Origin: Treponema sp.
GTDB lineage: Bacteria; Spirochaetota; Spirochaetia; Treponematales; Breznakiellaceae
Direction: 5' to 3'
Length of the DNA: 16,523 bases
Assembly (NCBI GenBank): GCA_031267115.1
Contig: JAIRZS010000312.1
Span: forward strand, 1 to 16,523
Shown one piece after another: positions 8,025 to 15,277 of this stretch; positions within the stretch are counted from its first letter, which is position 1; each line of letters starts with the position of its first letter. The notes beneath the pieces are model-generated. The model made no database searches, was not told the origin of the DNA, and saw only the letters and a list, made by a program, of their open reading frames with translations. The translations under genes and the position numbers were made by a program.

Positions 8025-9274
8025 GCGCTTTTCTGTAACGGGTGTATCTCCGGAGGCTCCGACTTTTCCACTACCTCCTGGGTAATGACAACCCGTTTAC
8101 CCCCCTTCATGGACGGAATCTCGTACATGATGTCCGTCATGAGCCGTTCCACAATGGCCCGTAAACCTCTGGCCCCGGTTTTCTGCTTGATCGCCGTATC
8201 GGCAATCGCGTTAATGGCGCCTTCGGTAAATTCGAGCTTCACGTCGTCAATGGCAAGGGAAGCCTGATACTGTTTTACAATCGCGTTCCGGGGTTCGGTG
8301 ATGATACGCTTAAGATCGTCAAGGTTGAGTTCTTCCAGGCATACTGTGATGGGGAGCCGGCCTATAAACTCGGGGATCATCCCGAAACGGATAAGATCGT
8401 CAGGATGGAGGTTGTCGAAAAGTTCCCGTATGCTCCGGTGCTGTTTGTCCCGCACATCGGCGCCGAATCCCATAGGATGCTGTACCACCCGCTTTTCTAT
8501 GTACTTGTCCAGACCGACAAAGGCGCCGCCGCAGATAAACAGGATATCCGTCGTGTCGATGCGGATCATCTCCTGGTTAGGATGCTTCCTCCCGCCCTGG
8601 GGCGGGACCGAGGCTATGGTCCCCTCGATGATTTTGAGCAGGGCCTGCTGCACCCCCTCGCCGGACACGTCGCGGGTAATCGACACGTTCTCCCCTTTGC
8701 GGGCTATCTTGTCGATTTCGTCGATATATACGATGCCCCGTTCCGCGGCGGCGATATTGCCCCCCGCATTCTGGATAAGCTTGAGCAGTATATTTTCAAC
8801 ATCCTCGCCCACATAACCCGCCTCGGTAAGGGTCGTGGCGTCTACAATGGCAAAGGGCACTTTCAATTTTTTTGCCAGGGTTTTTGCGAGAAGGGTTTTC
8901 CCGGTCCCTGTCGGGCCGATGAGGAGTACATTGGACTTCTCGATTTCCACATCGTCGCTCTCCCTGGAGGGGTTGGCGATCCTTTTGTAGTGGTTGTACA
9001 CCGCCACGGAAAGCGCCTTCTTCGCGTCGTCCTGTCCGATAACAAAAAGATCCAGGTAGGTCTTGATTTCCTTGGGGGTGGGTATCTCTCCGGTAAATTG
9101 CGTGGAAAGGTCGTGGTCCTCGTCGGCAAGAATTTTACGGCACACTTCCACGCATTCATCGCAGATAAAGATGTCGTTAGGCCCGGCGATCAGCCGCCGG
9201 GCAATGTCGTGGCCTTTCCCGCAAAAAGAACAGGATCGCTCAAACCCGCTTGAACCGTTACGAAGCCGTGCCAT
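8021..9274 (-). CDS. clpX: ATP-dependent Clp protease ATP-binding subunit ClpX
   Basis: A 417-residue AAA+ unfoldase, the standard length. It has an N-terminal C4 zinc finger (Cys15, Cys18, Cys38, Cys41), Walker A GPTGTGKT (120-127), pore loop GYVG (153-156), Walker B IVYIDEID (181-188), RDVSGEGVQQALLKIIEGT, and the sensor-2 region GARGLRAIVE. The ClpP-docking loop reads MGF (268-270), where IGF or LGF is usual. The frame extends upstream to 9406, but that part merely overlaps clpP. I chose ATG 9274 because AGGAG (9280-9284) lies 5 bp upstream and the protein then begins like other ClpX (MARLRNGSSGFERSCSFCGK). The first 17 bp of the gene overlap the end of clpP, and its stop overlaps the lon start. 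It unfolds tagged substrates and feeds them to ClpP. Confidence 0.97.
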   Translation of the reverse strand: MARLRNGSSGFERSCSFCGKGHDIARRLIAGPNDIFICDECVEVCRKILADEDHDLSTQFTGEIPTPKEIKTYLDLFVIGQDDAKKALSVAVYNHYKRIANPSRESDDVEIEKSNVLLIGPTGTGKTLLAKTLAKKLKVPFAIVDATTLTEAGYVGEDVENILLKLIQNAGGNIAAAERGIVYIDEIDKIARKGENVSITRDVSGEGVQQALLKIIEGTIASVPPQGGRKHPNQEMIRIDTTDILFICGGAFVGLDKYIEKRVVQHPMGFGADVRDKQHRSIRELFDNLHPDDLIRFGMIPEFIGRLPITVCLEELNLDDLKRIITEPRNAIVKQYQASLAIDDVKLEFTEGAINAIADTAIKQKTGARGLRAIVERLMTDIMYEIPSMKGGKRVVITQEVVEKSEPPEIHPLQKSA

Positions 9275-9872
9275 CTTTTCTCCTCGCCAGAATATTGTCG
9301 GCCACACCGTACGCGACCGCGTCTTCGGAGGCCATGAAAAAGTCGCGTTCCATATCGCGGGCAACGGTTTCAGTATCTTTTCCGGTATGTTTCGCGAAAT
9401 AGTCAATGGTCATTTTTTTCAAGCGGAGGATTTCCTTCGCCTGAATGCCGATATCCCTTGCCTGCCCCTGGACGCCGCCCCAGGGCTGGTGGATCAGTAC
9501 CCGGGAAGATGGAAGCACAAACCGCTTGCCCGGCGCCCCGGCGGTAAGGATCAGGGCCGCCATGCTGGCCGCCTGGCCCAGGCAGATGGTCTGGACATCG
9601 CACTTGACGTACTGGATGGTATCGTAAATGGCAAGCCCGGCAGTCACGGAACCGCCGGGAGAATTGATGTAAAGGTTAATATCCTTTTCCGTATCCTGGC
9701 CGTCAAGAAAAAGGATCTGGGCCACGACAAGATCGGCGGTAAGATCGTTGATCTCCCCGTCAAGAAAAACGATCCGGTCCTTGAGCAGCCGGGAATAAAT
9801 ATCGTAGGACCGTTCGCCAACCCCGGTCTGCTCCACTACAATAGGAACCAGGGTATTCATCTGTTCATTCAA
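9258..9872 (-). CDS. clpP: ATP-dependent Clp protease proteolytic subunit ClpP
   Basis: A serine peptidase of the ClpP barrel, 204 residues from the chosen start. The catalytic triad is complete: Ser103 in LGQAASMAA, His128 in LIHQPWGG, Asp177 in MERDFFM; spacings of 25 and 74 residues are identical to those in E. coli. The frame is open to a TTG at 9947 that lacks a ribosome site and starts right after the tig stop. I prefer TTG 9872, with AGGAAG (9879-9884) 6 bp upstream. ATG 9860, giving MNTLVPIVVEQTG, is the alternative but its spacing of 18 bp from that site is too long. The mature-like sequence begins at LVPIVVEQT either way. It lies 76 bp after tig and overlaps clpX by 17 bp, so the protease and its unfoldase are made together. 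Confidence 0.96.
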   Translation of the reverse strand: MNEQMNTLVPIVVEQTGVGERSYDIYSRLLKDRIVFLDGEINDLTADLVVAQILFLDGQDTEKDINLYINSPGGSVTAGLAIYDTIQYVKCDVQTICLGQAASMAALILTAGAPGKRFVLPSSRVLIHQPWGGVQGQARDIGIQAKEILRLKKMTIDYFAKHTGKDTETVARDMERDFFMASEDAVAYGVADNILARRKDGTAS

Positions 9873-9878
9873 ATTCTG

Positions 9879-9884
9879 CTTCCT
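9879..9884 (-). promoter_or_regulatory. Ribosome binding site that sets the clpP start
   Basis: On the minus strand AGGAAG lies 6 bp before TTG 9872, 18 bp before ATG 9860 and downstream of TTG 9947. It is the only good Shine-Dalgarno sequence in the tig-clpP gap and favours TTG 9872. A small hairpin (GCGGC/GCCGC, 9898-9910) lies just upstream of it. Confidence 0.5.
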
Positions 9885-9948
9885 GTTCGGTTGATGTGCG
9901 GCAAAGCCGCGGATGCTCATTTTTTGGAAAAGCTTCCTATAATCCAAT

Positions 9949-11322
9949 TTACTGATTATTTGATATGAGGTCCAGGTATTTTTTCTTTTCGCCTGCCTTT
10001 ACTGTGTTTTCCGACAATAAAAGATCGAAAAACTTCCGTTCCTTGATTTCATCCTTAAGAAACTGTTTCATATTTTCCGATTCGTAGTATTTTTTTACGT
10101 CTTCAATTGAAGTATCGGAACCGGCGGCAAAGGTCTCAAATTGTTTTTCCATCTCTTCGTCGGAAGCGTCCAGTTTCCGCTCTAAAATCAGGGATTCCAC
10201 GATAAGCCGGCTCTTCAGAGTCTTTACCGCGCCGTCTCTCCATCCTTCAAGGATAGTCTCGCGGGTTCCTGATCCGGATTTTTCAAAAGAAACAGCAAGA
10301 TCTTCGGGGCTGCTCCCCAATTGCCTGGCCAAGGTCCTCCATTGGCTGTCAAGCTCGATACGTATCATCGATTCGGGGACATCAATAGGGGTAGTTTCAA
10401 GGACTTTTTCAAGTATGTTGTTTATCTTGATATTCCGCAGATTCTGTTCCAGCTTTTTGCCAAGCCGTTCGCGGATATTCGCCTTAAGGTCGTCGAGGGT
10501 TTGGTATTTTTCGTCCACATCCTGGGCAAGATCGTCGTCCAGGTCCGGAAGCTTGCGTTCCTTAACGGCGCTTACGGTTACGCGGATCTTTCTGGACTGG
10601 CCGGCAAGGTCCTTGTTTTTAAAATCACCGGCATAGGTTTTGGAAATATCGCGGGTTTCGCCTTTCTTCATCCCCGTTACTTCGTCGTCAAAATCGAAAA
10701 CATTGCTCCCCGAGCCCAGGGTAAAGACAAAATCCTGCCGTTCGGTTCCGGGTATTATTTCGCCGTCTTCGGAAAGCTCGGCATAATTTACCGTTATCAC
10801 GTCGCCTTTGGCCGAAGGGGCGCCGTCGTCCCGGTCCAGCACTATGGCGTTCCGTTCCCGGATAACTTCAAGCTCCCGGCCAATGTCTTCAGCTTCGATA
10901 GAAATGTCCGGAGCTTCGATCTCAAGTCCCTGCCATTTGCCCACGGTGAATTGAGGAAATGTATCGTAAAACACGGAAAATTCAAGGTCTTTTTCCAGGT
11001 CCAGTTTCGGGGGATCGTCTTTGAGCGTTGGGCGGGAGTAGGGCAGGGGCTGTTCCTCTTTGGGGAGCGATTCTTCCTTAAAGGTCTCGGTCAGCGCGTT
11101 TTCCATGACATTGCCCAGTGTTTCGCCGCTAAATACATCCGCAAATTTCCTGACGAGTATGTCCCGGGGAACTTTCCCCTTCCTGAACCCGGGAATTTGG
11201 ATGGTTTTGGCATAATTGCCGATAATTTTATCGTACTCGGAGCGGACATCTTCTTTGCTGATTTTCAAAGTCATCTTTAGTTCTGAATGTTCCAGCCGCT
11301 CAACTTCTTTGGTTACGGTCAC
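9949..11322 (-). CDS. tig: Trigger factor (ribosome-associated chaperone / peptidyl-prolyl isomerase)
   Basis: A 457-residue protein with the three trigger-factor regions. The N-terminal ribosome-binding domain carries the signature GFRKGKVP (residues 45-52). The FKBP-type isomerase domain lies in the middle, running from about GDVITVNYAEL through VFTLGSGSNVFDFDDEVTGMKKGE. The long helical C-terminal chaperone domain follows (DVDEKYQTLDDLKANIRERL onward). Length is close to E. coli (432). The start is GTG at 11322, with GAGGG about 6 bp upstream, and places the N-domain correctly. It binds nascent chains at the ribosome exit. It is the first gene of the proteostasis operon, downstream of a strong-looking promoter at 11384-11413. 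clpP starts 76 bp after its stop. Confidence 0.96.
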   Translation of the reverse strand: MTVTKEVERLEHSELKMTLKISKEDVRSEYDKIIGNYAKTIQIPGFRKGKVPRDILVRKFADVFSGETLGNVMENALTETFKEESLPKEEQPLPYSRPTLKDDPPKLDLEKDLEFSVFYDTFPQFTVGKWQGLEIEAPDISIEAEDIGRELEVIRERNAIVLDRDDGAPSAKGDVITVNYAELSEDGEIIPGTERQDFVFTLGSGSNVFDFDDEVTGMKKGETRDISKTYAGDFKNKDLAGQSRKIRVTVSAVKERKLPDLDDDLAQDVDEKYQTLDDLKANIRERLGKKLEQNLRNIKINNILEKVLETTPIDVPESMIRIELDSQWRTLARQLGSSPEDLAVSFEKSGSGTRETILEGWRDGAVKTLKSRLIVESLILERKLDASDEEMEKQFETFAAGSDTSIEDVKKYYESENMKQFLKDEIKERKFFDLLLSENTVKAGEKKKYLDLISNNQ

Positions 11323-11383
11323 AATAGCCCTCGTTTAGGTAAAATTCAGCACCAGCGCCTGCGGATAAACTGATAAGTAAGCA

Positions 11384-11413
11384 AATATAACCGGATTCGG
11401 GAAGGAAAGTCAA
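11384..11413 (-). promoter_or_regulatory. Candidate sigma70-type promoter of the tig-clpP-clpX-lon operon
   Basis: On the minus strand TTGACT (11413-11408) and TATATT (11389-11384) are separated by 18 bp, a near-consensus -35/-10 pair. Transcription would begin near 11377, leaving a leader of about 55 bases to the tig GTG. No CIRCE element and no complete CtsR heptad pair is visible beside it, so heat-shock control is not shown by the sequence. Confidence 0.65.
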
Positions 11414-11442
11414 GGGGCGTAGGTCGCGGTCCAGGGTCCCTG

Positions 11443-11466
11443 CATTTACTTTTGTTGAGGTAAATG
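11443..11466. promoter_or_regulatory. 7-bp dyad between divergent promoters (possible operator)
   Basis: CATTTAC (11443-11449) is the reverse complement of GTAAATG (11460-11466), with a 10-base centre. It lies between the -35 of the tig promoter and the -35 of the candidate promoter of the divergent gene. A regulator site is possible from position and symmetry alone. The rest of the 216-bp gap (11323-11538) holds no gene that I can support. Confidence 0.3.
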
Positions 11467-11500
11467 GAGCCGCCATGAGTCACGGTCGTGGAGCGGGGAA

Positions 11501-11530
11501 TTGATCGAAGCGGGCCGGACGGGGTATTAT
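11501..11530 (+). promoter_or_regulatory. Candidate sigma70-type promoter giving a near-leaderless mRNA
   Basis: TTGATC (11501-11506) and TATTAT (11525-11530) are 18 bp apart. A start point about 7 bp after the -10 box would be at 11537-11538, directly before the ATG at 11539. If real, it excludes the alternative GTG start at 11488 and makes the transcript leaderless or nearly so. Confidence 0.5.
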
Positions 11531-11538
11531 TTAAAGGG

Positions 11539-13260
11539 ATGGGATCGGTAAACTTCCGCTTTGCTCTGTTTCTTCTCGTCTTTTTCGCCGCGCTTTTCAC
11601 AGCCAACGGGGATGTTACGGAACGGGAAAAACTTGCCGCCGCGCTGAAACAGGAAGCCGTTATTTTTACCGAAAGGACACTGGAATTTGAGAATGGCAGC
11701 AGGGGGGGCGCTGTTTGGGCCTATGTCCCGTCTGCAGAGGAAGAAGAAGACGTCTCTTTGTCCGACGGATCTTCTTCCATGTCGGCTTTGGTCAAGGAAT
11801 ATGCCGATGTTGCCGGCGAAATATCCGCAGGCTTTGTCTCGTCCGCCGATGCCCCGGTGGAACTGCCCGCCAATTCCCTAATCCTGATAATCCCCCTTTC
11901 CGGGCAGCGCGATGAAAACGGCCTTTCCTGGGGCGCCGAAATGGGCCTTCATTTTATCCGGGAGGCCAATAAACAATACCGGAAGCAAAATATTGTCGTC
12001 GCCTTTCCGGATTACGAGGAAGCCGGCGGCGGGGAAGGCACGAGCGCCTTGCAGGATATTTACGGGTCCCTGGACAATCCTGAAAATTCAATACTTCTCT
12101 TTCTGGATTTTCCCGCGCCGCCGGGGGAATTATCCATTTACCACGGTTCGCCCGGGCATATCGCCCCTCTTGGCATACTCAAACCCCTGACCGATCTCTT
12201 TGATAGTCGGGGCGTTCCCTACAGTTTCAGGAACAGGTTCAACGAGCTTTACAAATTTTCCCTTATAGGCGAGGACCCTGTTATGGAATTTATGCAGGGC
12301 CGGGATATCCCTTCTCTTCTTATCAGATCGTCCGGGGTTTTGCCGCCGGGCAGCGGGGAAATCGCCAGCCCGCCGGGCCTTCTGCTTCCCGGCCGGTTGG
12401 CCGGGATATTTGCCGAATATTCAAAAGAAGCCGCAGTGGAAACCGGCAATCTCGATACACATTATTCAATCTACCGTATCCGGGGAAGAACCCTGTTTGT
12501 TTCAGAAATCCTGTCAATACTGATGCTCCTCCTTGCCCTGGGGTGCGTTATTGCCGTATTTTTGCTTTTCTTCCTTTTCCGCAGGCTGAAGATGCTTATC
12601 CATCTGCGGGCGGGCTTTTCTTATTCCTGGGTATCCCTGCTTTACGGCGCCGCTCTGTTTCTGTCGGTCATTGCCGGAGAAGCCCTCCTCTATGCCTTTG
12701 CCGCGCTTTTCCGCGTCTCGCTTCCCGCGCTGCCGCTTAACCGCCTGTATACGGTTATCTGCCTTGCTTTTCTCGCGGGGATTCTGCTTTTCTGCGCCGT
12801 ACCGACGCCGCTGCTTTCCCTGATCTGGATCAAGCGGCGGGGAGGATTTTACGGTTTTACCGCCATCTGCTTTTCAGTTGTGCTTTTGCTTTTAGGAAGC
12901 ATGCTGGACATTACCGCCGCGCCGCTTTTAACCTGGATGCTGATCTGCATCTCCCTGGCAATGATATGGCCCCATGCCGTGCCGGCCTTTATCTTTTCCC
13001 TCATCCTTGTGGTACTGCCGGTAATCACCTTTACCGACGCTTTTGATAACAGAGAGCTTTCCCGGCTCTTTCTGTCAAATTTTGCCCTGGCCGCCCTTAC
13101 CGTAACGCTCTTCGCCTTCCCTTTCCTGCTTTCCCTGATGCGGGCAATAGTATTCGCCGTACCCTACAGGGTACGTAGAAAACCGGCGCTCGTCTTTGCC
13201 AGGCTGGGGCTCTTTGCCCTCTGCGCAATAATCCTGGCGGTTTATCTGGGCAGCCTCTGA
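11539..13260 (+). CDS. Uncharacterised exported/membrane protein with large N-terminal domain and about eight C-terminal membrane helices
   Basis: 573 residues from ATG 11539. An N-terminal signal or anchor (RFALFLLVFFAALFTANG, about residues 7-24) is followed by a soluble domain of about 290 residues, then hydrophobic segments at roughly 321-347, 364-391, 402-425, 438-457, 459-476, 479-499, 512-536 and 552-570. The soluble domain has alternating strands and helices (NSLILIIPLSG; WGAEMGLHFIREANKQ; QNIVVAFPDYE; NSILLFLDFP) that loosely recall M28 peptidase-like domains. The overall layout resembles the GPI-transamidase subunit Gaa1. I see no M28 zinc-ligand set, so any such relation would be non-catalytic and is only a suggestion. 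GTG 11488 would add 17 non-hydrophobic residues and has no ribosome site. AAAGGG abuts the chosen ATG. The gene is divergent from tig and ends 3 bp from a convergent lipoprotein gene. Confidence 0.75.
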   Translation: MGSVNFRFALFLLVFFAALFTANGDVTEREKLAAALKQEAVIFTERTLEFENGSRGGAVWAYVPSAEEEEDVSLSDGSSSMSALVKEYADVAGEISAGFVSSADAPVELPANSLILIIPLSGQRDENGLSWGAEMGLHFIREANKQYRKQNIVVAFPDYEEAGGGEGTSALQDIYGSLDNPENSILLFLDFPAPPGELSIYHGSPGHIAPLGILKPLTDLFDSRGVPYSFRNRFNELYKFSLIGEDPVMEFMQGRDIPSLLIRSSGVLPPGSGEIASPPGLLLPGRLAGIFAEYSKEAAVETGNLDTHYSIYRIRGRTLFVSEILSILMLLLALGCVIAVFLLFFLFRRLKMLIHLRAGFSYSWVSLLYGAALFLSVIAGEALLYAFAALFRVSLPALPLNRLYTVICLAFLAGILLFCAVPTPLLSLIWIKRRGGFYGFTAICFSVVLLLLGSMLDITAAPLLTWMLICISLAMIWPHAVPAFIFSLILVVLPVITFTDAFDNRELSRLFLSNFALAALTVTLFAFPFLLSLMRAIVFAVPYRVRRKPALVFARLGLFALCAIILAVYLGSL

Positions 13261-13263
13261 CCC

Positions 13264-13932
13264 TCATTCCGCCCAGCGAACCCGGAGGCGCACAGGCTCC
13301 GCCGCGGTAAGGAGATCGCCCATAGGGGCCGAGAAGACCGCCTTCCTGCCGCCCCGTACAATCCATCCCGGGGGGAGCGATTCTGTTTCACGCTTCAGGC
13401 CGTCCCGGCCAACAAGAAAAACCTCCCCTTCCGCGCCCGTATTAAAACGGAGTTCCAGGGAATAAGCGGCCGCCGCTTCCGAGGCAAATTCCGCGAGCAG
13501 GGGGTCTGCCGCCCTTTCGCCGCCGCCAAAATCCAGGGTAAGCAGTTTCCCGCCGTTTTCCGAAACAAGGCCGGCGCCTGTCCCCAGTGCGTCGAAAAAT
13601 TTGAGCAGCGCCCCGGTATCGCCGAAATTGAGCCTTGCCTTGTTTACAATGTCCCCGCCCTGCCTTCTGGTACTGAAAGAAGCTATACGCATTGAGGGGA
13701 TACGGCCGACGGTTCGCTCAAAATCCGCCCTGCCGGTCGGGACCGGGAGCCAGCGGGCATTGCCGTCAAGCTTGCCCAGCGATTCCAGCTCGCCGGATAT
13801 CCTGTATTCAAGGGTAATAAACCCCGAGCCGTTTTTCCTGATCGTTATATCCGCGCTTACGCCTATACAGGAACTGAAAAAGAAAACCAGCAATAACGCC
13901 GCGATGTTTTTTATAAACCTTATTTTTGCCAT
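13264..13932 (-). CDS. Predicted lipoprotein, function unknown
   Basis: 222 residues. A basic N-terminus (MAKIRFIKN), a hydrophobic stretch and FFFSSC form a lipobox with lipidated Cys22; the relaxed F at -3 is acceptable for spirochaetes. The mature part begins CIGVSADITI and contains a beta-rich domain: a strand pair around ITIRKNGSGFITLEYRISGEL, an IPSMRI segment, and a helix LLKFFDALGTGAG. This pattern (a 'simple-strand then -E-Y-R-I-S' opening) recalls small spirochaetal lipoproteins, but I do not recognise a named family. It is the last gene of the four-gene minus-strand operon. The AAGG ribosome site overlaps the TAA of the DUF503 gene, only 5 bp upstream of the ATG, so translation is coupled. 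Convergent with the polytopic membrane protein gene, 3 bp between stops. Confidence 0.8.
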   Translation of the reverse strand: MAKIRFIKNIAALLLVFFFSSCIGVSADITIRKNGSGFITLEYRISGELESLGKLDGNARWLPVPTGRADFERTVGRIPSMRIASFSTRRQGGDIVNKARLNFGDTGALLKFFDALGTGAGLVSENGGKLLTLDFGGGERAADPLLAEFASEAAAAYSLELRFNTGAEGEVFLVGRDGLKRETESLPPGWIVRGGRKAVFSAPMGDLLTAAEPVRLRVRWAE

Positions 13933-13937
13933 ACGCC

Positions 13938-14225
13938 TTAAAATTCCTCGGAATAAATTTTTATATCGTGGATGCGGATCGGCATCTCGTCTTCGATCAT
14001 CTTAAAGGCCTTCTGTAGTACCGTTTCCCCGAAATTCCTGGAATTGGAAACCAGCGCCCCCCCGATTTGCCCGAAGGAAAGAGAATCCTGAAGGTCCACC
14101 TCGGCGGCGCTGATACGGAAACGTTTCACAAGCCTGTCCTTAACCGAGCGGATGATCCGCCTCTTGTCTTTTATGCTTCCCGCATCGGGGATTTCAAAAA
14201 TCAACTGCATCATAGAAACCACCAT
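13938..14225 (-). CDS. DUF503 family protein (YlxP-like)
   Basis: 95 residues, the normal length for this family. It has the family hallmarks: an N-terminal strand (MMQLIFEIPDAGSIKDKRR), the SIKDKRRIIRSVKDRLVKRF helix, AEVDLQDS, then a second ferredoxin-like half with FKMIEDEMPIRI. The protein is a small alpha/beta fold. In other bacteria the gene commonly sits with rbfA/infB and has been linked to ribosome maturation; that link is from family knowledge, not visible here. ATG 14225 has AAAGG about 8 bp upstream and lies 11 bp after the TPR lipoprotein stop. A second possible start (ATG four codons in) would give nearly the same protein. In this window the gene sits between two lipoprotein genes. 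Confidence 0.88.
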   Translation of the reverse strand: MVVSMMQLIFEIPDAGSIKDKRRIIRSVKDRLVKRFRISAAEVDLQDSLSFGQIGGALVSNSRNFGETVLQKAFKMIEDEMPIRIHDIKIYSEEF

Positions 14226-14236
14226 GGCGCATCCTT

Positions 14237-15277
14237 TCAGGCATCCTGCCCGGCGGAGATCGGGGGGATTTCCGGGTTTTCAGTTTTTCCGCCTTCCCCG
14301 TTTCCTTCCTCGCCGGTTTCCCCGGCCCCGGCATTCCCGCCGCTCTCAATGTCCGAAATAATACGCCTTATTTCTTCTTTCTGCCCGTCGGTGATCCCCG
14401 GTTCCTCAAGTACCGCCTCCAGGGCGGGAATATCGTTAAAACCTTCCTCGACCGCCTGGGAAAGAGTCGTTATCCCGCTGTCACTGTCGGCCTCGGCGAC
14501 AAGCAGAAGGCGCGCTATGGTAAAGAGTACCTGCGGCCTGGTAAGATTCACACCGGCGCTTTCGGCGGAACCTGCGCCCTGGGGAATCTCGTTTAACACC
14601 GCGCGGTATTCCTCTAGGGCGCGGGCGTAAAATTCGCTTTTTTCCAGGATTTCGGCGTATTCAAAGCGCACCTTGTTATCAGGTTTTACCTGGAGGTAAC
14701 GGTCGAAATTATCCACCGCCTCTACCTTGCCCAGTTTCGCCTGTATACGCGCCAGAAGCAAAACAGCGTCGCTGTTGGAATCGATAATCAAATCGTACTT
14801 TAGGAGAACTTCTTCCGCTTTCTCGCTTTTTTCAAGCGCAAAGAGAACCAGGGCGTAATTATAGCCGTCGTCATAACTTTCCGGGACCAGGCGCAGCACC
14901 CGGTCGTAGTATTCCTCCGCGCCCTCAATATCGGAAAGTTTTATTTTGGTATAAGACGAGGCTCTCAAGGCCAGAATATTTTCGGGGTCTTTCGCCAGGA
15001 TCTGTTCAAAATACTTCAAGGCCTCGTTATAGCGCCCGCGTTCAAAGGCGATGCGCCCCAGGTTGTACTCCGAAGCGATCTTTGTTTTATCCACGCGCCT
15101 GGCCCGGCCAAGCCACTGTTCCGCATCTTCGTACCTGCCCAGCTCGAAATACGCCATGCCCAGCGCATAGTACTCTTCCGCCGAGGCAGCCAGCCGGGCC
15201 GACGCGCAGGAAACAGCGCCAAACGGGAAAATTATAACCAGAAAAGACAGTAATACTGCCTGCCGTGCGGGTTTCAT
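14237..15277 (-). CDS. TPR-repeat lipoprotein
   Basis: 346 residues. A signal sequence ends in the lipobox GAVSC (Cys24). About six consecutive tetratricopeptide units of 33-35 residues run from about residue 33 to 235, for example AEEYYALGMAYFELGRYEDA, then ASEYNLGRIAFERGRYNEA, and ALEEYRAVLNEIP at the end. A helical segment follows (ITTLSQAVEEGFNDIPALEA). The last 35 or so residues are a low-complexity Gly/Glu/Asn-rich, acidic tail that is likely disordered. TPR lipoproteins generally serve as scaffolds for envelope complexes; the partner here is unknown. The ATG overlaps the stop of the upstream phosphoribosyltransferase gene (ATGA, 15274-15277), so the two are translationally coupled. Confidence 0.88.
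   Translation of the reverse strand: MKPARQAVLLSFLVIIFPFGAVSCASARLAASAEEYYALGMAYFELGRYEDAEQWLGRARRVDKTKIASEYNLGRIAFERGRYNEALKYFEQILAKDPENILALRASSYTKIKLSDIEGAEEYYDRVLRLVPESYDDGYNYALVLFALEKSEKAEEVLLKYDLIIDSNSDAVLLLARIQAKLGKVEAVDNFDRYLQVKPDNKVRFEYAEILEKSEFYARALEEYRAVLNEIPQGAGSAESAGVNLTRPQVLFTIARLLLVAEADSDSGITTLSQAVEEGFNDIPALEAVLEEPGITDGQKEEIRRIISDIESGGNAGAGETGEEGNGEGGKTENPEIPPISAGQDA

Noticed and set aside
5535..9253. Several plus-strand open frames of 130-280 codons opposite lon and clpX
   Set aside because: All are antisense to well-conserved genes and have no domain signs or ribosome sites.
9275..9406. Upstream extension of the clpX frame by 44 codons
   Set aside because: The extension lies inside clpP in another frame, does not look like ClpX, and the ATG at 9274 has a strong ribosome site and the normal ClpX N-terminus.
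11384..11460. Heat-shock operator (CIRCE or CtsR) near the tig promoter
   Set aside because: I looked for the CIRCE inverted repeat and for paired CtsR heptads. Only a single AGTCAA half-like string is present, and it is the -35 box itself.
11464..11503. Two tiny overlapping plus-strand frames (ATG...TGA, then ATG...TGA) that could be leader peptides
   Set aside because: Four and nine codons; they lie upstream of the candidate promoter at 11501, so they would not be on that transcript. Chance is the simplest reading.
11346..11606. Minus-strand frame of 86 codons in the tig upstream region
   Set aside because: It covers both candidate promoters and the signal sequence of the plus-strand gene, is rich in basic residues from GC-rich codons, and resembles nothing.
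13246..13276. CTGGGC/GCCCAG dyad across the two convergent stop codons
   Set aside because: Six pairs with a 19-base loop and no T-tract on either side; too weak to call a bidirectional terminator.
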